Notes under the pieces: model-generated
The model's database searches: none
Seen by the model: the letters and a program-made list of their open reading frames with translations, nothing else
Told to the model about the DNA's origin: nothing
Translations under genes and position numbers: made by a program
Part shown: positions 58,204-64,000 of the stretch, piece by piece
Numbering within the stretch: position 1 is the stretch's first letter
Layout of the letters: each line of letters opens with the position of its first letter
Assembly (NCBI GenBank): GCA_964019165.1
Contig: OZ025267.1
Span: forward strand, 11,470,889-11,534,888
Reading direction: 5' to 3'
From: Mastigias papua
Lineage: Eukaryota > Cnidaria > Scyphozoa > Rhizostomeae > Mastigiidae
DNA length: 64,000 bases

Positions 58204-59246
58204 CTTCCATAATAGCAATGCTGCGAAATTTACATTTAAATCAATATATGCTAAACAAATTAGAGAAGCACTTGGTAAGCTCAAAACGTCGAAGAGCTTT
58301 GGGGACGACGGCATCTCCAGTTATCTCCTTAAACTGGCGATGCCTTTTATTGAAGACTCCCTGGTACATTTATACAACACTTCACTCGAAACAAGTCTAT
58401 TTCCTGACCCTTGGAAAATTGCTCGAGTTTTACCGATTTTCAAAGATGGGGCAGTAAATAATTCCACCACTTCTATGTATGCTGATGACACGAGTCTGTG
58501 CTTGCAATCCAAGGATTTATCCCGGCTAAATGAGGCTGTAAATGAAGATCTCGCGCACCTAGATACTTGGTTGACTAGCCATAAATTATCCCTTAATGTA
58601 GCAAAAACTCAATCAATGTTGGTTTCCACTAAAGCTAAAAGGAACGTTCTTAATATGTCGAACCAGAATCTACAAATAAAAATACATGGAACGGAGCTGG
58701 AGGCTGTGAACAAAATTAAGTACCTTGGAGTTAAGGTAGACAACAGCCTTGATTGGAAGTCTCAAGTCCAGGCAACATCCTAAGAAATTTTTACCTTTCT
58801 CAGCCCTAACAAACCTCTATAATATCATAATAGAGCCCCATTTCCGATATTGCTGTTCTGTATGGGGCTGTGCAGGTACAACTCAGATTAATCGTTTGCA
58901 AACGCTACAAAACAGGGCTGCTAGAATTGTACCAAACTGTAGTTTTGACACTCCCAGCAATCTATTAATTGCAACACTTGGGTGGAAAACTGTCAATGAA
59001 CTAATTGATACCGAAACCAAAACTATGGCTTTTAAGAGCTTGAATGAACTTGCTCGTCCATATTTACGCAGTTTGTTTATGAAAAATTCTCAAATTACTT
59101 CATATAGGCTGCGCAATACGTCAACAGATCTTAGGTTACCAGAAAAGCACAGAAAACGGCAAAAATCTTTTTCGTTTAGAGGTGCGAAACTCTGGAACAG
59201 CCTCCCAGCCAACTACAAGCAAGCAACTTCCCTTAGAGCTTTTTAA
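58204..59246 (+). pseudogene. CR1/L2-like RT with core deletion, and C-terminus
   Basis: IREALGKLKTSKSFGDDGISSYLLKLA, WKIARVLPIFKDG, then directly NNSTTSMYADDTSLC: the ENYRPIS, motif A and motif B parts present in the homologue at 52850-54902 are missing (about 150 residues), in frame. DTWLTSHKLSLNVAKTQSMLVS and IKYLGVKVDNSLDWKSQV follow, a shift near 58770, then NIIIEPHFRYCCSVWGCAG, INRLQTLQNRAARIV and SFSFRGAKLWNSLPANYK. The deletion removes a catalytic Asp. Confidence 0.88.
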
Positions 59247-59505
59247 GCATGATAGTTTTTAATTTGTATTTTTCTTTTGTATTTTCTGATGTTTGTTTTT
59301 AAAGCTAATGTTTCTATTTTGTATTTAAATTTTAAACTTTTTTAAGAGTTTTTTAACTTTTATTTTCCATTGTATTATTGTATTTTAGATGGAGGGACCC
59401 TTGAAAATCAGCATCTTTACTGAAGGGTCCCCCTACGTAAAAAAGAGTTCAAAATGAAATGACATGAAATGATATCCAATGAAATGAAAATGAAAATGAA
59501 ACATA

Positions 59506-59700
59506 CTTTCGACCGTTCAGTGTGACTGGATTTAAAGGATCAGAAGTTTTACATTTTTTTAGCACTTTATTTATCGTTTTCCACATCGCCTTTGGATTAC
59601 TTGAGTTTTCTTCGATTAAATTGTGATAGTAATCTTGCACACTGTTTCATAGCTCACTTTTTACCTTATTTCTTAATTTCTTATACCTAGGCCATAAATT
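59506..59700 (-). pseudogene. LINE linker-region fragment
   Basis: The minus strand reads QDYYHNLIEENSSNPKAMWK, TINKVLKKCK and NPVTLNGRKY, the part between endonuclease and RT in jockey/CR1-type LINEs. It is cut at 59505 where the tail of the + element ends. About 60 codons, no catalytic part. Confidence 0.6.
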
Positions 59701-59749
59701 GTGATCTTTTTCGGTGTAGCTGGAAGCCATTCTTTTAGGATGCTTGATC

Positions 59750-61560
59750 CATCTTCCATCCTCCTTGGGTCCTTTCTTGGTCGCACTTCATCACTCTTTC
59801 CATAGACTTTTAGAATTTTTTTGGACTCCTCTAGAAGGACATTGAACTGCTCCATGCATCTCATTTGCTGCAACCTCTGGATATTATATCGTAAAGAATA
59901 ACATCCATAATCTGCAGAAATTGTAACTGACTGAAGCTCCTTTGAAAACTTTTCTAACAAAGCAAGCAGCTTTCTTGTTGCATTTAAACTGAAAAGATTG
60001 TCCAAAGACGACATTTCATGTTTCAGCAAATGTTGAATTCTTGCTTTAGTATCGTTGATTGATTGGTCAGTTTTAAGAGATTGCAAGGTTTCTCTTTCCT
60101 CAGCTGTTTTCTCAAAGATTATAATGGCGGCCTTTACTTGAGTTGTCCTTCTGGTAGCTGACAGGCTTTGCACCCTCAAGATTTGGTATGCGCTGGTCAC
60201 TTGTTCAGTCATAAATGCATTCTGGATATCTTCAAATACTTTTATTCGCTTAGGGTAAGCACATACTATAACATAAAGTGACTAGCAAAGTTCCAGTGTA
60301 GATGAGAGCATTGTTGATTCTTTTATTGCATCTTTCACGACCAGTTCATTGCAGGGTGCAAAGCAATGTATGTAAATAGCATTTGGAGCAACTTTTTCTT
60401 TCATCTTCTTTGCAAGACACCTCATAGCGGCAGCTCCATCAAAGCCCGTGCCTGCCATCTGTTTCCCATCAAGGTGGCATCTCAAAAGCATATCTTCCAT
60501 ATACGATAAAAGAGCGTCTGAGGTTAGATCTTGGGAGCATTCGAAGATACCAATAAAATCCTCGGAAACTTCGTATTGATCATTGCATGTTCTAATAGAA
60601 CAAGAAAGTTGCTCTTTCTTTGTATCATCGGATAACTCGTCATGGAGAATCGAAAAGAATTCACATTGTCGAATCCTGTCAAGCAAATCTCTCCTAGCCT
60701 CAAGAACTAGCATCTGTGTTTGTTCTTCAAGAATATCATGTGCCAAAACATAATGCTTCTCTTTAAGTAGCAATTGTAAACCATTGTCTGTCGCTGCTTT
60801 ATCTAAAGTGAACTGATAAATATTAGAATCTTAATCAGTATTACCTCTTATTGGAACACCCTGGCGTAGAAGTTTCTTTAAAGTGTGAAGGTGCGAAATT
60901 AAACCTTGCATCCTTAGATTCTGCTTTTCAAGCTTCAAAGATGTTATTGTCGATGCAATTGATAAGTTTAAATTTTCCATTGCACATACCGTAGCTTTGT
61001 GAGTTTGGCTTTTTTCATGTTCTTTCATTTTAACTTGACCTTTTCTCTTATTGTCAAAGCCCTCACCATATATGAAGTTAAAGTTCCCTTTCCGAGATTG
61101 GCTGTGAGATGTGCAGACCGAACAAAGTGCTTCTTTCTCTCTCTGTTGTATGCAAGCCATTCTCAAATGCTACAAACCAATCTGCGTTAAAATATCTTCC
61201 ACTCCTTTCACTACCTGTTTTATCATCGGAGGTGAAATCATTCTTTCTGTTGACCCATGGTTCAGTAAAGCATGAGGTATCATCTGATTTAGATGTAATT
61301 CTTTCAGTTGTTCTCTCAGATGATGGAGACAAAACTGATTGATCTGTTTCACAAAGCTCACTTTCACTGCTGGTTTGGTGCAAAAAATTCAGCTTAAAGA
61401 AATGTTTGTTGATTTTGTATAGATGTTCAAAGCCTCGATTGTCCATACGTAACAAAGTTTGAATTTCATGATAGGCTTGTGAGTTGAAAACATGTTCACT
61501 TAGAGCGGAGGCTATCAGAATGCTCTCATATCTAAAATCAGTTCCACAGAAGTAATAAGC
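59750..61560 (-). pseudogene. hAT transposase (ZMYM1/DUF4371-like), broken
   Basis: On the minus strand from about 61455: KEALCSVCTSHSQ, FIYGEGFDNKRKGQVKMKEHEKSQTHK (TTF-type zinc finger), LLRQGVPIRGNTD (start of DUF4371), LHDELSDDTKKEQLSCSIR (first catalytic Asp region), EDFIGIFECSQDLTSDALLSYMEDML, MAGTGFDGAAAM and IYIHCFAPCNELVVKDAIKES (CxxH-like RW region). Helical frame 60212-59673 follows. The hATC dimerisation tail is not seen. Frames change near 61160, 60800 and 60280. Cut-and-paste enzyme of the hAT superfamily, now dead. No TIRs identified. Confidence 0.83.
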
Positions 61561-61650
61561 GAATCTGAAAAATATTACTACTCTGTCACATTTTCGATCA
61601 CTGGGGCATTTTGCCTATTAATCAATACACCACTTTCAGGGATCGCTTAC

Positions 61651-61870
61651 CAGAGTACTGGGCCGAGATTTGGGGTGAACGATATTTTTTGATTCTATAT
61701 AAATACCGATGAATACGGCTTGTTGCTTGTGACTATCGTTAGATATTTCTCATTTCTCTCGTCATTTTCATTTGTTATCTGCTATTATTTAATGATATGT
61801 GATCTGTTTGCCTTGGGAAGAGTGTTTTCTTAAAACTTTTACGAGTGCTTTAGGTCTCACAGCTGACATA
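61651..61870 (+). repeat. Left long terminal inverted repeat
   Basis: Pairs with 63395-63614. Outer end CAGAGTACTGG. Confidence 0.85.
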
Positions 61871-61917
61871 AATAATCGCTTACACTGTAGTGGCCTAATG
61901 CTACCCTAGAGTATCGT

Positions 61918-62690
61918 AATGGTAAATAGAAACTGTGTTGTAGTTGTTCGCCTCAATTTCAACTACAGATTGAAACAGTGGAAGAAGAAGGACGGTAGTG
62001 AGCATAAAGATCTTTCTCATGGGAATTGCCCTTGTCCAGGACCTTCCACACTGCATCGCTCCCCCAGTAAGCCTCTATTCTCGGAAAGGACAAAGACTGA
62101 ATTTGTAAAAAGAGAAAATTATTTGGAAAGAATACAGCTTGGACCCCAGGTTAGAGTGAAATGGTTTGTTCAGAGCATTTTGCTGGTGGACCTCTAACTG
62201 TTTAAAACTCAGGTCCAACTTGGAATTTAAGATATGTAGCTTGAGTGAAAAAGCAAAGTAAAGTTTTGGTTCGTCAAACTGAGCTTTCAGCAACTGAGCC
62301 TGTAGAAGGACTGAGTTCAAGTGTCTCTATGGATGTCATCTTGCTGAGTAGTCATCATGAGTAAGCTATGTAAATAGGGGAGCACAAAATGTTCCTTTGC
62401 AGAGTTTAATTGAAATACTTTGAGCAAACATTTTAAGCTTACAAGGAAAGTTGATAAAGTACCCTTTAAAAAAATCTGTAAGAAAGCTATTTTCATGGAT
62501 GCATAGAAACCTGATGCTAAAATGAAATTTGAAACAGGCTTCCAAGCTGTGACTATATTTAACTTAATATTTGACTTGATAAAGCCCAGCCTGCCAACGA
62601 TAATATATTGGAGAGGAAAGCAAACTAGGTCACCATCAAAATTTAAGTTCTCATTAACTAGGAGACAACATAGAGTTGAAACGTAGACCA
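61918..62690 (+). pseudogene. THAP-domain transposase, broken
   Basis: Starts MVNRNCVV at 61918 with NYRLKQWKKKDGSEHKDLS and FSERTKTEFVKRENYLE, the N-terminal THAP finger text, though the second Cys is replaced. Later on + (about 62460-62650): MKFETGFQAVTIFNLIFDLIKPSLPTIIYWRGKQTRSPSKFKF, homologous to 55455-55560 and to the segment before the first catalytic Asp in ISL2EU transposases. The catalytic core is missing and the frame has several stops. Confidence 0.75.
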
Positions 62691-62779
62691 AAACAATCAC
62701 AATTTCTAATGGTTCTTATGCAGATAAGACTGTTTTTCCTCTGGTGTATGCTCAAATGAATAGTATATCATAGGGAAAT

Positions 62780-62890
62780 ATAGTATAATATAGCATAGTA
62801 TAGTATAGTATAGTATAGTATAGTATAGTATAGTATAGTATAGTATAGTATAGTATAGTATAGTATAGTATAGTATAGTATAGTATAGCA
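62780..62890. repeat. (TATAG)n pentanucleotide microsatellite
   Basis: About 20 units of TATAG, nearly pure, edged by TATAGCATAG variants. Confidence 0.97.
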
Positions 62891-62989
62891 TAGAAATGTA
62901 ATATGATTAAAATAATTATGTACAATTGCTTATAGTTCTTTATTGAGTGTTTTATTTCAAAATTTATGAAAATACTGAAGGAGCATAAT

Positions 62990-63390
62990 GGACTAATGTA
63001 AAATTCTTCTGAGTTCCTTTCCAACTTTAGCCAGTGCTCTCTATCAAACCCCAACTTTTCAAGAAAATGGCTATGGTCATTACTGGTAGGCTCATTAGGA
63101 TGAAAGCTAGGACTTAAACCTGCCCACGTACAGTGTAACTGTCCAGTACCTAGCCCAACCCTGATCCAGTTTGAACGGATCTGGAATCATATGGATACCA
63201 TTCTCATACAGTTTTTTTTCAAAATGTCTAGCAATGCTTGCTTGGACTTCCACAGCTGTTTTATTCTTCCTTTCTTACACTAATTTCCATCCCCGAAGAC
63301 GTAAGAAGTCCTTCAATTCATCATCTGTTTTTTTCTAGATATCGTTGCTAAGTCCATTTTGCTCGATTAGGCTAAGCCACCGCAGTTTAT
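62990..63390 (-). pseudogene. Second protein of the THAP/ISL2EU-like element, N-terminal remnant
   Basis: The minus strand reads EIDKLRWLSLIEQNGLSNDI, DDELKDFLRLRGWKLV (SAP-like helix-extended-helix), KNKTAVEVQASIARHFEKKLYENGI and then breaks up. ISL2EU elements carry a second gene for a YqaJ-type nuclease; a SAP-like N-terminus would fit, but the nuclease core is absent here, so this is tentative. Confidence 0.45.
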
Positions 63391-63394
63391 CTAT

Positions 63395-63614
63395 TTCTGT
63401 GAGCTGTGAGACCTAAAGTACTCGTAGAAGTTTTGAGAAAATGCTCTTTCCAAAGCAAACAGATCACATATCACCAAGTAATAGCAGATAACAAATGAAA
63501 ACGACGAGAAACACGCGAAATATCTAACATTAGTCACAAGCAACAAGCCATATTTATCATTATTCGTATACAACCGAAAAGTTTTTCCACCCCAAATCTC
63601 GGTCCAGTTCTCTG
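63395..63614 (-). repeat. Right long terminal inverted repeat
   Basis: Pairs with 61651-61870. Outer end, read inward on the minus strand, CAGAGAACTGG. Confidence 0.85.
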
Positions 63615-64000
63615 CTGTGGTGCGCGGTCAGTGAAATTGGTGTATTAGACCCTGTGTGTTGTAACTCAAGTTGTATTTCGGTAGTTTGCTGCCTTCGGTG
63701 AGTTTATTAAAACCTTAATTGATGGAAAACGCAGCTTTAATATAAACTTTAGTACAAAGACCGCAACCAAAAAGAGACATTTCTTCGTCTTGATTTTATA
63801 ACGACAAATCCAGTGGTACTATTGCGACTTTAAAATTAATCTACGACATATCCAAGAAATAAACGTTTCGACTCACACGAGAGTCATCATCAGTATTAAA
63901 AGGATGAATGAGGAAAATATATCTATATATGAAGTGGGTACAAAGGGAGGATCAATTGGACGGAAGTGTGTACCAATAAACGTGAATCAAGTCATGTACA
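63615..64000. other. Right flank
   Basis: No gene recognised apart from the hammerhead-like motif, which suggests the end of a Penelope-like element running out of the window. Confidence 0.4.
63850..63895 (-). ncRNA. Hammerhead-ribozyme-like core, probably from a Penelope-like element
   Basis: On the minus strand CTGATGA (63893-63887), one extra T, stem GACTC/GAGTC (63885-63881 with 63874-63870, loop TCGTGT), then GAAAC (63869-63865). This is the conserved CUGAUGA-stem II-GAAA order of hammerhead ribozymes, which are known in the ends of Penelope-like retroelements. The extra T and poor pairing for stem I (stem III only about 4 bp) argue for a decayed or variant copy. No Penelope protein is in the window. 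Confidence 0.45.

Larger units (their letters stand above)
56344..59505 (+). mobile_element. CR1/L2-like LINE, plus strand, with MITE insertion and RT-core deletion
   Basis: Order on +: C-terminus of an ORF1 esterase-like protein (to 56609), endonuclease (about 56640-57330), linker, MITE (57926-58201), RT fingers, an internal deletion at about 58448-58458, YADD and thumb, C-terminus to 59246. The 3' UTR has hairpin GGGACCCTT (59394-59402) with AAGGGTCCC (59423-59431), then an AAATGAAAATG-type tail to about 59505. 5'-truncated inside ORF1 at the TA element. Confidence 0.87.
61651..63614. mobile_element. THAP/ISL2EU-like DNA transposon with about 215-bp TIRs
   Basis: 61651 to about 61870 and about 63395 to 63614 are inverted copies (roughly 80-85 percent by eye), beginning CAGAG-ACTGG-CCGAGATTTGGGG and including GGCTTGTTGCTTGTGACTA and GATATGTGATCTGTTTGC. 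The plus strand carries a decayed THAP transposase (61918-62690). The minus strand carries a second decayed protein (about 63390-62990). Two opposed genes of this kind fit ISL2EU. A clear target duplication was not seen. Length 1,964 bp suggests internal deletion. Confidence 0.8.

Overview
This window looks like repeat-rich, AT-rich nuclear DNA from an invertebrate animal. The transposon families (Harbinger, ISL2EU-like, hAT, Tc1/mariner, BEL/Pao, Ty3/Gypsy, an R2-type LINE with a restriction-like endonuclease, CR1/L2-like and RTE-like LINEs, tRNA-derived SINEs) and the long (AT)n arrays fit a cnidarian or another marine invertebrate, but the sequence alone does not fix the phylum. I see no complete host gene, rRNA, functional tRNA gene, CRISPR array or bacterial-style operon. 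The only host-gene candidate is a spliced-looking exon at 42807-42931, possibly with a second at 43376-43432. Most coding signals are decayed transposable-element proteins with stops and frameshifts.

Layout. 1-1084: nothing recognised. 1088-5263: a full-length PIF/Harbinger transposon with TTA target duplication, transposase on +, Myb/SANT-like partner on -, and a 5'-truncated LINE inside it. 6505-9665 (-): BEL/Pao remnant carrying a 1.3 kb TIR element and a 97-bp palindrome. 10954-11228 (-): tRNA-derived SINE with 12-bp target duplication. 11870-12860 (-): Gypsy integrase fragment. 13150-13800: minisatellite holding a 162-bp (AT)n tract. 14139-22087 (+): nearly intact Ty3/Gypsy element (164-bp LTRs, 2 differences between them) whose integrase is split by a nearly intact 3.6 kb RTE-like LINE (17473-21056, -). 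The Gypsy element sits in a repeat whose empty paralogue lies at 26291-26493.

22700-23637 (-): LINE 3' fragment. 26690-29570 (-): second, decayed Gypsy element with a SINE fragment in its RNase H. 30051-32510 (+): gag and protease of a third LTR element, with a MYND zinc finger at the end of gag. 32510-37525 (-): two head-to-tail copies of an R2-type LINE, one interrupted by an RTE-like fragment. 38100-43800: five clusters of (AT)n arrays, a Tc1/mariner pseudogene (39520-40400) and small LINE tails. 44377-46630 (+): BEL/Pao gag and protease. 47240-52595 (+): three abutting copies of the R2-type LINE, the first starting with a 51-bp-arm palindrome.

52600-54975 (-) and 56344-59505 (+): two CR1/L2-like LINEs of one family, separated by a THAP-transposase fragment and a polyC-rich TA-inserted element; the + copy also carries a mariner-type MITE. 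59700-61560 (-): hAT (ZMYM1/DUF4371-like) transposase pseudogene. 61651-63614: THAP-transposase element with about 215-bp terminal inverted repeats. 63850-63895 (-): a hammerhead-ribozyme-like core of the kind found in Penelope-like elements.

The main biology is layered transposition. Several insertions can be ordered by their target-site duplications and by open frames that resume on the far side. The most unusual items are the paired head-to-tail arrays of the R2-type LINE, the palindrome on its zinc-finger end, the MYND-finger gag, and the hammerhead-like motif.
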